From the NCBI RefSeq assembly GCF_964244285.1, contig NZ_CAXTHT010000002.1, positions 124,001-188,000 of the forward strand: a stretch of DNA of 64,000 bases, read 5' to 3'. The notes beneath the pieces were generated by a model. That model was not told the origin of the DNA and did not search any database. It saw only the letters and a program-made list of their open reading frames with translations. A program made the position numbers and the translations under genes. The DNA comes from Microlunatus sp964244285. GTDB lineage: Bacteria; Actinomycetota; Actinomycetes; Propionibacteriales; Propionibacteriaceae. How positions within the stretch are numbered: position 1 is the first letter of the stretch; every line of letters begins with the position of its first letter. This document shows positions 17,733-27,717 of the stretch, one piece after another.

Positions 17733-19883
17733 CTAACGGGTCCGGGTACCGCCGGTCCCGCCCCCCGCCGCGCCCGGGAAGCCGGTTCCCCCGGCGGTCC
17801 CGCCGAACACCGTGCCGGTCCGGTTGCTGGTGGTGCTGCTCGTGGGCAGGGCCGCGGTGGTGTCGGCGATCACGACCCGCTCACCAGCGGTCACCCCGGA
17901 GCTGACCTGGACCGTCTCGCTGCCGGTGGCACCGATGGTGACCGCCGTCCGAGACGCCTGGCCGCTGCTGCTGAGGGTGGTCACCGTCCCGGCCGAGCCA
18001 GTGGTCCTGGTCACCGCCGAGACGGGCAGCACGACGGCGTTCGTGGCGCTGGCGACCGTGACCGACACCGAGCCGGTGACCCCGGGAGCCAGGGCCTTCG
18101 CCGGCTTGGGCACGGTCACCGTGACCGGGTAGCTCGCGGTGGAGCTGGTCGAGGAGGCCGACGGCAGGATCGCGATCGAGGTCACCGTGCCGGCCGAGCT
18201 GGCCCCGGAGGAGGTGGTGACCTTCGCCTTCTGACCCACCTTGACCAGCGAGATCGAGGTCTCGGGCACGTCGATGTTGACCTGGCTGGAGCCCGTCCCG
18301 ACGATGCTGACCGTGTCGCTGGTCGACATCGTGCTCCCGGCCGTGAAGGGCACGGCGGCCACGGTGCCGGCGATGGGAGCCACGAGCGTGGTGGCGCGGT
18401 ACCTGTTCTCCGCCTCGGTCACCGCCAGCTCAGCCTTGGACACGTCGGCGGCGGCGGTGGCGACGCTGGTGGACTGGCCGCCGCCGCCCGCCGACCCGCC
18501 TGCGCTGGTGGACGACGTGGAGCCGGAGCTCGTGCCGGAGCCCGAACCGCCTGTCGACGCGCTGGAGCGGCTGGCTCCCGTGCTGCTGCCCGTGGTGCTC
18601 GAGCCGCTACCCGACGAGCCCTGCTGGCCGGTCGAGGTGCCCGTACCGCCACCGCCCGAGGCGGGGGTGGAGGTGGACGAGCCGGACGCGGCCGACTGCT
18701 CGAGCCGGGCCAGGTCGGTCAGTGCGCTCGAGACGAGCCCCTGCTGCGTGGTCACCGAGGTCGAGGCGTTCTGCGACGCCGTCAGGGCCGCGAGGCAGTC
18801 GGCGATGGTCGCGTGCGGGTCAACGGTCGGCGTGGGCGCCGGCGCCGGGGCCGGGGCCGTCCGGGTGGGGGTGGCGGTCGGCCTCGCGGTGGGGGTGGTG
18901 CTGGCGGTCGGGGTCTCAGTGGCCGTGGAGGTCGCGCTAGCCGTGGCGGTGGGGGTCTCGCTGGCGGTCGGGGTGGCCGTGCCGCTGGGGGTAGCGCTCG
19001 GCGTGGCGGTGGCGGTGGCGGTGGCGGTGGCGGTGGCGGTGGCGGTGGGATCAGCCGTGGCGCTGGGCGTTCCGGTCGCGGACGGGGTCGCGGTGGCCGA
19101 GGCGGTCGCGGTGGCGGTGGCCGAGGCGGTCGGCGTCGCGGTCGGGACGGGAGTGCCGCCGGAGTTCTGGACGGCGATGGCGCACGTCGTGGTCGCCTGG
19201 GCCTGGGCGACTGCGGCGCCGGTCGTCAGGGCGGTCAGCCGCTGCTGCGCCCGCGTCACCGCCTGCGTCAACGAGGCCACGGTCGGCGCGTGGTCGCCAC
19301 CACCGGAGCCGGGCGAGCCGGACGGGGTCGGCTGGGGCGATGAGCTGGACCGCGACGGGGTCGACGCCGTCGGCTGGGCGGCGGGCGCCTTCGCCGCGGA
19401 GCCGGACGACGAGCTCCCTGAGGCCGCGGCCGACGAGGACGCACTGGAGGGGGAGCCGCTCGCGGTCGCGGTCTCGGCGGCGTCGGCCGCGTCCTTGGCC
19501 TGCTGCAGGGCCAGCTTCGCGCTGGCCAGGTCGGACTTGGCCTGGATCAGCGCGATCTTGACCCCCGTGCCGTCCATCACGGCCAGCACGTCGCCGGCCG
19601 CCACGTGGTCGCCGACCGCCACCCTGACCTTGGTCACGGTGCCGGCAGCCGGGAAGGAGGCGGTGTCGGACTTCACCCTCGCGATGGCGCCGCTGCCACT
19701 GAGGGTCTGCGTCACCGTCCCCGTCGTGGCCGGCGTGGTGATGTAGCGGTCGGTCGCGGCCGAGGCGGCCTGGACGTGCTGGACCCCCAGCACGCTGCCG
19801 AGGACGGCGACGAGCAGGACGGGGACGCCGATCACCACCGACCGGCGGGGACGCTTGCGCACGCGCACAGCCGGGTCAGCCAT
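17733..19883 (-). CDS. HlyD/MacA-like efflux adaptor with a very long low-complexity insert
   Basis: A 716-residue protein with an N-terminal membrane anchor (about residues 15-38) and a barrel-sandwich (lipoyl-like) domain split into two halves. The first half, GTVTKVRVAVGDHVAAGDVL, is near residue 80 and the second, VAPIAGTVAAVPFTAGS, near residue 500. Where adaptors normally have a helical hairpin, this one has short coiled coils broken by Ser/Gly and Ala/Thr/Pro repeats. The densest part (residues 235-360) is flanked by Cys234 and Cys363, which could form a disulfide. The C-terminus is Gly-rich. It is the last gene of a MacAB-like operon that already has another adaptor at its head. The start overlaps the lipoprotein stop. 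Confidence 0.85.
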   Translation of the reverse strand: MADPAVRVRKRPRRSVVIGVPVLLVAVLGSVLGVQHVQAASAATDRYITTPATTGTVTQTLSGSGAIARVKSDTASFPAAGTVTKVRVAVGDHVAAGDVLAVMDGTGVKIALIQAKSDLASAKLALQQAKDAADAAETATASGSPSSASSSAAASGSSSSGSAAKAPAAQPTASTPSRSSSSPQPTPSGSPGSGGGDHAPTVASLTQAVTRAQQRLTALTTGAAVAQAQATTTCAIAVQNSGGTPVPTATPTASATATATASATATPSATGTPSATADPTATATATATATATATPSATPSGTATPTASETPTATASATSTATETPTASTTPTARPTATPTRTAPAPAPAPTPTVDPHATIADCLAALTASQNASTSVTTQQGLVSSALTDLARLEQSAASGSSTSTPASGGGGTGTSTGQQGSSGSGSSTTGSSTGASRSSASTGGSGSGTSSGSTSSTSAGGSAGGGGQSTSVATAAADVSKAELAVTEAENRYRATTLVAPIAGTVAAVPFTAGSTMSTSDTVSIVGTGSSQVNIDVPETSISLVKVGQKAKVTTSSGASSAGTVTSIAILPSASSTSSTASYPVTVTVPKPAKALAPGVTGSVSVTVASATNAVVLPVSAVTRTTGSAGTVTTLSSSGQASRTAVTIGATGSETVQVSSGVTAGERVVIADTTAALPTSSTTSNRTGTVFGGTAGGTGFPGAAGGGTGGTRTR
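19007..19048. repeat. Seven perfect copies of the hexamer CGGTGG
   Basis: The tract lies inside the adaptor gene and encodes an alternating Ala-Thr run on the minus strand. Because the unit is six bases, gain or loss of copies would change linker length without breaking the frame. Confidence 0.85.
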
Positions 19884-20712
19884 TGCCGCGCCCGCCCATC
19901 CCGAACGAACAGGTCCCGTTGGTCGCCGGCCGGAGGCCGATCGCGGTGGCCGTGACCGCCCCCGTGGTGTCGGCCTTGCCCGTCACGGTGGCGCAGCTGC
20001 CCACCGTGAGCGCCTTGGACGTGGTCGACTTCTCGGCCGTGACCTTGGTCGTCCCGGTCGTGGCGACGGTGTAGGACTGCGGCGTGTCCGAGCCGTTCGT
20101 GACCTTGACGGTGTAGCTCGAGCCGCTCACCGCGGTCACCAGGCCGCTCACCGGACGGCTGCGCTGGGCCGCCCCGGACGGTGCTCCTGAGGGCATCCCC
20201 TGCGGCGCTCCGGAGGGCATGCCGCTCGGACGGGTCCCGACCTGACCCGCCCCGCCCTGACCCGCCCCGCCGAAGCCGCCGACGCAGGTGCCGTTGGTGG
20301 CGGCGCTGACCGCGATGGCGCTGGCGGTGATGGAGGTCGAGCCGGAGGCCGCCGTCTCGGCCGACTGCGCCACCACGCAGGATCCGACCTTCACCGCGCT
20401 GAGGGACTGCGAGACCTGGGTCGTGAAGGTCGTCTTGGTGGTCCAGGTGACGGCGGTCTGGGCGTCGGTTGCCTGCACCTGGAGCGTCTTGCCGCTGATG
20501 TCGGCGATCAGCCCGACGGTCCGGTCACCGCCGAACCCGCCGCCGCCCTGCTGGCCGCCCTGGGAGGACTGGGTGCCCGGGTTGGCCGCGGCGGACGAGC
20601 TGTCCGAGCCGCAGCCGGTGAGCACGAGCAGGCCGCTGACGGTCAGCACGGCGGCACCGGCGGAGAGTCGACGCAGCCGGGCGCGCGGGGAAGAGGGGGC
20701 GAGGTGGGACAT
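19876..20712 (-). CDS. DUF5666-like lipoprotein of the export operon
   Basis: The ATG at 20712 (AGGAG eight bases upstream) gives 278 residues with a lipoprotein signal: Arg-rich start, hydrophobic stretch, then VLTGC. The longer frame would add 40 residues and hide this signal. Two repeats of about 70 residues follow (GLIADISGKTLQVQATDA and GLVTAVSGSSYTVKVTNG), each with TxxTT-like strands and a late Cys, as in DUF5666 domains. They are separated by a Gly/Met/Pro-rich linker. It lies between the permease and the second adaptor and is probably anchored at the outer face of the membrane as an accessory to export. Confidence 0.75.
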   Translation of the reverse strand: MSHLAPSSPRARLRRLSAGAAVLTVSGLLVLTGCGSDSSSAAANPGTQSSQGGQQGGGGFGGDRTVGLIADISGKTLQVQATDAQTAVTWTTKTTFTTQVSQSLSAVKVGSCVVAQSAETAASGSTSITASAIAVSAATNGTCVGGFGGAGQGGAGQVGTRPSGMPSGAPQGMPSGAPSGAAQRSRPVSGLVTAVSGSSYTVKVTNGSDTPQSYTVATTGTTKVTAEKSTTSKALTVGSCATVTGKADTTGAVTATAIGLRPATNGTCSFGMGGRGNG

Positions 20713-20773
20713 GGTCGGTGCTCCTAGCGGGGTGGTGAGGTCGGTCGGGGGAAGTGCGGTACGGCTGGTGGTC

Positions 20774-20797
20774 AGCCCTTCGACAGGCTCAGGGAAC
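20774..20797. repeat. Dispersed repeat copy A (CCCTTCGACAGGCTCAGGGA core)
   Basis: The sequence CCCTTCGACAGGCTCAGGGA lies in the gap between permease and lipoprotein genes, followed by a degenerate second piece, GACCGGCTCGGGGAGCC. Related copies are at 36171-36199, 47338-47416 and 60199-60222. Confidence 0.7.
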
Positions 20798-20824
20798 GGT
20801 CCGACCGGCTCGGGGAGCCTGCGG

Positions 20825-22054
20825 TCACTCACGGCGGAGGGCGTCGATCGGGGCCAGCCGGGCGGCCCGTCCGGCGGGGTAGACGCCGGCGACCAGGCCG
20901 ATGCCCACCGCGACCACCAGGGCGGCGGCCGAGGCCCAGGCCGACAGGGTCACCGGTTGGTCGATCACCCTGGGCAGCAGCAGGGCGCCGAGGACGCCGA
21001 TCCCCAACCCGAGGACGCCGCCCGCCAGCCCCAGCGTCGTGGCCTCCATCAGGAACTGCCGACGGATCACCTTCGGGGTGGCGCCGAGCGCCTTGCGCAG
21101 GCCGATCTCGCGGACCCGTTCGGAGACCGAGACGAGCATGATGTTCATGACGCCGATGCCGCCGACCAGCAGCGAGATGCCGGCGACGCCGCCGAGCAGG
21201 ATGGTCAGCGTGCGGTCGGTGGCGGTGGCCGCCGCCACGATGGACTGCTGGCTCGTGATGGTGAAGTCGGCGCTCCCCCCGGCCTTGATGCCGTGCAGCG
21301 CCGTCAGCGCCGCGTCGGCCTCCTGGTAGGCGGCCGAGAGCCGCGCGTCGGACGTCGCCTGGAGGTAGACACTCGACACGCTGGTCGCCGACGTCCCGAC
21401 CGTGTCCGCGGCCGTTGTCCAGGGCAGCACGGCCACGTCGTCCTCGGTGGAGGTTCCCGACGACGAGCCGCTGGCCGCCAGCAGGCCCACGACGGTGAAG
21501 TCGGTCCCGTTGACCGACACCGTCTCACCCACCCCGCCGCGGCCGGAGAACAGCTCGGCGGCGGTGTCGGAGCCGAGGACGACCACCTTGCCGCGGCTGG
21601 TGACGTCGTCGGCGGTGAGGAACCGGCCGGAGGAGAGGGTGCGGGCGCGGACGCTCTCCCACGACGGCGTGGCCGCGACCACGCTGGAGGTCCAGGTGGT
21701 CGAACCGGCGGTCAGCACCTGCGAGGTCGTGGCCACCGGAGCGACGGCGGCGATGTCGGGGGCGACCACGCTCGAGGCCAGCGCCTCGGCGTTGGCCCGG
21801 GTCAAGGTGGTGGCCGAGCCGAAGCCGCCGCGGACGCCGGAGCTCGAGGTCGAGCTGCCCGGGGAGACGATCAGCAGGTTGCTGCCCAGGGCGTTGATCT
21901 GGTCCCGGACCTGGTCCTGCGCGCCCTGGCCCAGGCCGACGGTCAGGCTCACCGAGGCGATGCCGATCATGATGCCGAGAACCGTCAGCAGCGACCGCAT
22001 CCGGTTGAGCCGGACCGCCTCGAAGGCGACCCGGAAGGTCTCGCCGAACCTCAT
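20825..22054 (-). CDS. MacB/FtsX-like ABC transporter permease
   Basis: This permease has 409 residues with one N-terminal membrane helix (residues about 17-40), a large extracytoplasmic MacB-type core domain (about 45-270) and three C-terminal helices. The SERVREIGLRKALGATP motif between helices two and three is diagnostic of the FtsX/MacB family. It ends with PAGRAARLAPIDALRRE, also typical. The ATG start overlaps the ATPase stop (ATGA). With the ATPase and adaptors it should form a mechanotransmission-type exporter. Confidence 0.93.
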   Translation of the reverse strand: MRFGETFRVAFEAVRLNRMRSLLTVLGIMIGIASVSLTVGLGQGAQDQVRDQINALGSNLLIVSPGSSTSSSGVRGGFGSATTLTRANAEALASSVVAPDIAAVAPVATTSQVLTAGSTTWTSSVVAATPSWESVRARTLSSGRFLTADDVTSRGKVVVLGSDTAAELFSGRGGVGETVSVNGTDFTVVGLLAASGSSSGTSTEDDVAVLPWTTAADTVGTSATSVSSVYLQATSDARLSAAYQEADAALTALHGIKAGGSADFTITSQQSIVAAATATDRTLTILLGGVAGISLLVGGIGVMNIMLVSVSERVREIGLRKALGATPKVIRRQFLMEATTLGLAGGVLGLGIGVLGALLLPRVIDQPVTLSAWASAAALVVAVGIGLVAGVYPAGRAARLAPIDALRRE

Positions 22055-22827
22055 GCGGCACCCACACCCCGGTCGAGGACCTGGGACACCAGGCCGTCGC
22101 GGACGTGGATCGTCCGTTCGGCCGCCTCGGCCACCTCGGCCTCGTGGGTGATCAGCACGATCGTGCGGCCCGCCTCGTGCAGCTCGTCGAGCAGCGCGAG
22201 GACGTCGGTGGTCGAGCGGGAGTCGAGGTTGCCGGTGGGCTCGTCGGCGAGGATCAGCGCCGGGTCGGTGACCAGCGCCCGCGCCACTGCGACGCGCTGC
22301 TGCTGACCGCCGGAGAGCTCGCCGGGACGGTGCATCACCCGGTCGCTGAGCCCCACCCGCTCGAGGGCTCGCAGCGCCCGCTGCTTGCGCTCGGCCGGCG
22401 GCGTCCCCGCGTAGCAGAGCGGCAGCTCGACGTTGCGCCAGGCCGGCAGCGAGGGCAGCAGGTTGAACTGCTGGAAGACGAAGCCGATCCGCCGGTTGCG
22501 CACGGCGGCCAGGCGCTCCTCGTCGAGGTCGGCCACGTCGATGCCGTCCAGCAGGTAGCGACCGGTGCTCAGGGTGTCGAGGCAGCCGAGGATGTTCATC
22601 AGGGTCGACTTGCCGGACCCGGAGGGACCCATCACCGCCACGTACTCGCCCTGCAGCACCCGCAGCGAGACCCCGGCGAGCGCCTGCACCTCGACGGCTC
22701 CGGTCTGGTAGGTCTTGCGCACGTCCTCCAGCTCGACGACCACGGCCCGGTCGGGCCCGGGGGTGACCTCGCTCCCGACCTCGGGGTAGGTGCCGGCCCG
22801 GGCGGCCAGCTCGGTTGACGCAGTCAC
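22051..22827 (-). CDS. MacB-type ABC transporter ATP-binding protein
   Basis: A 258-residue ATPase with Walker A GPSGSGKST, Q-loop FVFQQFNLLP, signature LSGGQQQRVAVARAL, Walker B LILADEPTGNLD and H-loop THE. The spacing and motif wording match the LolD/MacB class. The GTG start overlaps the first adaptor's stop by four bases, and the stop overlaps the permease start. Together with its neighbours it forms one translational unit. Confidence 0.95.
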   Translation of the reverse strand: MTASTELAARAGTYPEVGSEVTPGPDRAVVVELEDVRKTYQTGAVEVQALAGVSLRVLQGEYVAVMGPSGSGKSTLMNILGCLDTLSTGRYLLDGIDVADLDEERLAAVRNRRIGFVFQQFNLLPSLPAWRNVELPLCYAGTPPAERKQRALRALERVGLSDRVMHRPGELSGGQQQRVAVARALVTDPALILADEPTGNLDSRSTTDVLALLDELHEAGRTIVLITHEAEVAEAAERTIHVRDGLVSQVLDRGVGAA

Positions 22828-24215
22828 CGGGTACCGCCCGTGCCGGCGCCAGTACCGGTGCCGCCGGTCCCACCGCCCGGGAAGCCGCCGGTCCCACCGC
22901 CCGGGAAGCCGCCGGTCCCGCCACCGGGAAAGCCGCCGGTCCCGCCCTGCTGGCCGGTGCCGCCGCCGGTCCCCGTGCCCGTGGTGGCTGCCCGGAAGCT
23001 CGCCGCGACGACCTGGTCCCCGCTGCTCAGGCCGCTCGTGACCACGGTCGAGCCGCTGATCGTGTCGCCGAGCACGACCACGGTCGGTACCTGCTTGCCG
23101 TCCACCAGCTTCTGCACGACGGTCTTGCCGTCGACCGTGGTCACCGCCTGGGCGGGGACGCTGAGGGCGTTGGCCAGCTGCTTCACGGTGATGCTCACCG
23201 TCGCGCTGGAGCCGGGCAGCAGGTCCTTGTGCGTACCGGTCACATGGATGACGACCGGGAAGGTCGACGATCCGGTGCTGGTGCTGCCGGAGGTGGAGGA
23301 CGAGGAGGACGCGACGACGCCGACCGAGGTCACGGTCCCGAACACGGTCGTAGCGCTGCTCGTGGGGGTGATCGTGGCCTGCAGCCCCTTCTTCACCGAC
23401 GTGAGGTCGGCGTTGGACACCGAGGTCGTCACGTCGAAGGTGCCGGTGGAGATGACGGTGATGGCCGAGGAGGAGCTGGTCGAGGTCGAACCGGTCGCGG
23501 CGCCGGCGGACGTCGACGAGCTGCCGCTACCGCCCGTGCTGCTGGTGGTGCTCGACCCGCCGGAGACGGTGTCGCCCTTGCTGATGTCCACCGCGGCGAC
23601 CGTGCCCGTGAGGGGCGACGTGAGCGTGGCGGCCTCGAGAGCCGCCTTCGCCTGGGTCACGGCGTTCTGCTTGACCTTGACGGTCGCCTCGGCCGCCGCG
23701 ATGGCGGTCGCCGTGGAGTCGGAGTCGTCGTCCAGGGTGGCCAGTGCGTCGTCCGCCTCGGTCAGGGAGGCCTTGGCGGAGTCGAGGTCGATGGCGAGCT
23801 CGCTGTCGTCGATGCGGGCCAGGGTCTCGCCCTTGGTGACCTTGTCACCGACCCCCACCGAGACCTTCGACACGGTGCCGGAGGAGGAGAAGCTGAGGTC
23901 CGCCTCCGACGCGGGGTTCAGCGTCCCGGTGCCGCTGACGGTCTGCTTGAGCGTCGCGGCACTCACCGTCACGGTCCGGTAGGTCGTCGTCGCCGCGTCG
24001 GTCGTGCGGAAGAACCGGGCCCAGACGGCCAGGCCGGCCCCGGCGAGCAGCAGCACCAGCAGCCCGATCAGCAGCCAGCGGAGGCGACGCCTCGGGCGTC
24101 GCGGTGCCTGGGGGGTGGGGGTGGCGACCTCGGCCTCCGCCGCGGCCTGGTCCGGGAGACCCAGTGCGTCCTGCTCCTCGGCCCCGAGCTCGCTGTCGGC
24201 TTGCTGCAAGCTCAC
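22824..24215 (-). CDS. HlyD/MacA-like efflux adaptor, first gene of the export operon
   Basis: A 463-residue protein with a cytoplasmic tail, a membrane segment (about residues 47-68), split lipoyl half-motifs (GTVSKVSVGVGDKVTKGETL and SPLTGTVAAVDISKGDTV) around a short coiled coil, a beta-barrel domain, and a Gly-rich tail of GGFPGGGT repeats. The GTG start at 24215 has AAGGGA eight bases before it. This is the conventional MacA-like partner for the MacB pair downstream. In a cell without a Gram-negative outer membrane it probably reaches into the cell wall. Confidence 0.88.
   Translation of the reverse strand: MSLQQADSELGAEEQDALGLPDQAAAEAEVATPTPQAPRRPRRRLRWLLIGLLVLLLAGAGLAVWARFFRTTDAATTTYRTVTVSAATLKQTVSGTGTLNPASEADLSFSSSGTVSKVSVGVGDKVTKGETLARIDDSELAIDLDSAKASLTEADDALATLDDDSDSTATAIAAAEATVKVKQNAVTQAKAALEAATLTSPLTGTVAAVDISKGDTVSGGSSTTSSTGGSGSSSTSAGAATGSTSTSSSSAITVISTGTFDVTTSVSNADLTSVKKGLQATITPTSSATTVFGTVTSVGVVASSSSSTSGSTSTGSSTFPVVIHVTGTHKDLLPGSSATVSITVKQLANALSVPAQAVTTVDGKTVVQKLVDGKQVPTVVVLGDTISGSTVVTSGLSSGDQVVAASFRAATTGTGTGGGTGQQGGTGGFPGGGTGGFPGGGTGGFPGGGTGGTGTGAGTGGTR
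22861..22944. repeat. 24-bp tandem repeat in the adaptor 3' end
   Basis: Two identical 24-bp units (22861-22884 and 22885-22908), one diverged unit (22909-22932) and a partial fourth encode repeated Gly-Gly-Phe-Pro-Gly-Gly-Gly-Thr at the C-terminus. The related tail GTGFPGAAGGGTGGT ends the second adaptor. Confidence 0.8.
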
Positions 24216-24325
24216 CAGGCCAGTCCCTTCGCACGGCGGAACCCGACCGGTCCCGCGACGCGCTCAGGCTGCCGTCGCGGCCTGTGGCGGCTCTTGCCCA
24301 GGCCTGTCAGCAGGCTGTGGGTGGC

Positions 24326-25411
24326 TCAACCCGGCAGCCGCTGGGCACTGGTCGGCGACAGCGCCGCCACGACCCGGTCGCTGGCGTGGCCGTCCTCGAG
24401 CCGGGTGTAGCGGGCCGCGAAGGCGCGGTAGCGCTCGGCGAAGGCGGTCTGCAGGCTCCGCAGGTCAGCGACGAGGTCGGCCAGCTCGGCCGGGTCGTCG
24501 ACGACCGGGCCCGGCAGCTCCGTGGCGAGGTCGAGGGTGAACCCGCGCAGCCGGTCCCGGTAGTGGGCGAGGTCGTAGGCGAACATCACGATCGGCTTGC
24601 CGGTGACCGCGAAGTCGAAGACCGAGGAGGAGTAGTCGGTGACGAGCGCGTCGGCGGCCAGGTAGAGCTCGGCGATGTCGGTCTCGGCCGAGACGTCACG
24701 GAGCCGCTCGGTCGCCGCCAGCGGTCGACGGTGCCCGAGGTAGTAGTGCCGGCGCAGCAGCACGACGTGGCCCGGCCCGAGCCGGCGGGTGAGCTCGGCC
24801 AGGTCCAGCCCCGGCGCACCCTCGGCCTGGCTCACGTCGTCGTCGCGGTAGGTCGGCGCGTACAGCACCGCTGTGGTCCCGTCCGATATCCCCAGCCGGC
24901 GACGGACCCGGGCCCGACGGGCTGGCGCGTCGGCCGCGCTCAGCACGTCGTTGCGGGGGTACCCGGTCTCCAGCACGGAGCCGGCGTAACCGAAGGCCCG
25001 ACGCAGCAGCCGGGTGGCCGCGGGGCTGGGGGAGAGCAGGTGGTCCCAGGTGGCGATCTCGGCGTCCAGCGCGTCCATCAGGGCGGGCGCCGGCTGGCTG
25101 ACCGCGGCCCGGTGGATCCGCTTGAGCGGGGTGCCGTGCCACGTCTGCAGATACCGGGCGCCTGGCTTCTTCTGCCACGGGTCGAGGTCGGTGTGGCAGT
25201 TGGCGACCACCAGGTCGGCATCCTCCAGCGCGGCACTGGCCGCCGCGGAGCGGATCGGCACGGTGGTCACGCCGGTCGGGAAGCCGGCCGCCTGCCGCGA
25301 ATCGGCGAGCCAGGTGTGCGTGGCGTCGGGATCGGAGCGCCGCCACGTCTCGAAGACGGCACGGGGGTTGTCGGCGTAGCGGCCGTTGAAAGCGTTGTAG
25401 ACGACCTTCAT
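24326..25411 (-). CDS. CDP-glycerol glycerophosphotransferase family protein
   Basis: A 361-residue enzyme starting at the ATG at 25411 behind GGAGGCGTCC. It has the hallmarks of the TagB/TagF glycerophosphotransferase fold: QTWHGTPLKR (about residue 108), LYAPTYRDDD (about 200) and the nucleotide-binding VTDYSSSVFDFAVTGKP near 275. The family adds glycerol-phosphate or ribitol-phosphate units to teichoic acids and related wall polymers. The gene stands alone, with no other teichoic acid genes in the window, so the acceptor is unknown. It lacks the long N-terminal domain of polymerising TagF, so single additions are more likely. Confidence 0.82.
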   Translation of the reverse strand: MKVVYNAFNGRYADNPRAVFETWRRSDPDATHTWLADSRQAAGFPTGVTTVPIRSAAASAALEDADLVVANCHTDLDPWQKKPGARYLQTWHGTPLKRIHRAAVSQPAPALMDALDAEIATWDHLLSPSPAATRLLRRAFGYAGSVLETGYPRNDVLSAADAPARRARVRRRLGISDGTTAVLYAPTYRDDDVSQAEGAPGLDLAELTRRLGPGHVVLLRRHYYLGHRRPLAATERLRDVSAETDIAELYLAADALVTDYSSSVFDFAVTGKPIVMFAYDLAHYRDRLRGFTLDLATELPGPVVDDPAELADLVADLRSLQTAFAERYRAFAARYTRLEDGHASDRVVAALSPTSAQRLPG

Positions 25412-25511
25412 GGACGCCTCCTCAAGGGTTGGGGAGGATCCGCGGGATGCAGACACGGGAGGACCCCAGAGGAGTAGTTGTCTTTACCCTGGGCTTGTGG
25501 ATGCAGCGGGA

Positions 25512-25715
25512 CACCGCTGAGTCGCAGGAGCGCGGCCCTGAGATGGGTGAGCCCCGGGGGGCGACACGCTTTTCGACGCCCCCCGGGGCCCACCCATCTC
25601 GGGGTCTCGAGCGCTCCAGCGGGCTCAGCGCGGATAGCACCGCTGAGTCGCAGGAGCGCGGCCCTGAGATGGGCCCACCCATCTCGGGGTCTCAAGCGCT
25701 CCAGCGGGCTCAGCG
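25512..25715. repeat. Two copies of a 78-bp nested palindromic element
   Basis: This fills most of the 319-base gap between citrate synthase and the glycerophosphotransferase. The left half-unit (36 bp, 25512-25547 and 25638-25673) and right half-unit (42 bp, 25589-25630 and 25674-25715) are identical between copies but for one base. Each copy folds on itself: GCTGAG with CTCAGC, GGAGCGC with GCGCTCC, and CTGAGATGGG with CCCATCTCGG. Copy one also carries a 41-bp insert at its centre (25548-25588) that is itself a hairpin with perfect 12-bp arms (25552-25563 and 25577-25588). Possible roles are a terminator after gltA or a REP/MITE-like mobile repeat. Confidence 0.85.
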
Positions 25716-25730
25716 GCAATCAAATACCGC

Positions 25731-27011
<1,281 letters not shown>

Positions 27012-27100
27012 GCGCTCAACCTAGCGGCGGGTCCATAGGGGGGCCAGCGGGGGCACCTATGATCCCCGACACCACCTGAGGTGGGTCTGGCCGGACCTTT

Positions 27101-27129
27101 TTGACCCTCGCCGGTGGCGACGGTAGTCT
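27101..27129 (+). promoter_or_regulatory. Putative promoter of rplM-rpsI
   Basis: TTGACC (27101-27106) and TAGTCT (27124-27129) are 17 bases apart, about 110 bases before the L13 start, which leaves a leader of roughly 105 bases. Confidence 0.6.
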
Positions 27130-27240
27130 GGTCCGCTGTTGCCTTCACGTACGTGTGCTGACCGTGCGCGGCAACCACCGAACGCCTGACAGACCGATAC
27201 CGACCGATTCACCTCGAGCAAACGGAAGCTGGTTCCGACC

Positions 27241-27684
27241 GTGTCCACGTACAGCCCCAAGCCTGGCGAGATCACCAGGAACTGGCATGTCATCGACGCC
27301 AACGACGTCGTCCTGGGGCGTCTCGCCGTGACCGCCGCGACCCTGCTCCGAGGCAAGCACAAGGCGACCTTCGCGCCGCACGTCGACGGCGGCGACTTCG
27401 TCGTCATCGTGAACGCGTCCAAGATCGCGCTCGGTGGGGCCAAGCGGACCGACAAGTTCTACCACCGGCACTCCGGCCGTCCGGGCAGCCTGACCTCGAT
27501 CGCCGCGGGCGACCTGCTGGCCAAGGACCCGCGCCAGGTCGTCGAGCTCGCCGTGTGGGGCATGCTCCCCAAGAACCGGCTGAGCCGGCAGCTGATCAAG
27601 AAGCTCAAGGTCTACGGCGGCCCCGAGCACCCGCACACGGCCCAGCAGCCGCAGCAGTACACGATCACCCAGATCGCCCAGTAG
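27241..27684 (+). CDS. rplM: 50S ribosomal protein L13
   Basis: A 147-residue protein of the large subunit. The KPGEITRNWHVIDANDVVLGRLA start, FVVIVNA and WGMLPKNRLSRQLIKKL segments are family hallmarks, and the length is normal. The start is a GTG. It is cotranscribed with rpsI 33 bases downstream, an arrangement conserved across bacteria. Confidence 0.98.
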   Translation: MSTYSPKPGEITRNWHVIDANDVVLGRLAVTAATLLRGKHKATFAPHVDGGDFVVIVNASKIALGGAKRTDKFYHRHSGRPGSLTSIAAGDLLAKDPRQVVELAVWGMLPKNRLSRQLIKKLKVYGGPEHPHTAQQPQQYTITQIAQ

Positions 27685-27717
27685 TAGCAGCGAAGAACTT
27701 CAAGCCAAGGGATTCAC

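Noticed and set aside
18813..19343. Gly/Arg-rich plus-strand frame over the adaptor linker
   Set aside because: It is the complement of the Ala-Thr-Pro repeat region and not a real gene.
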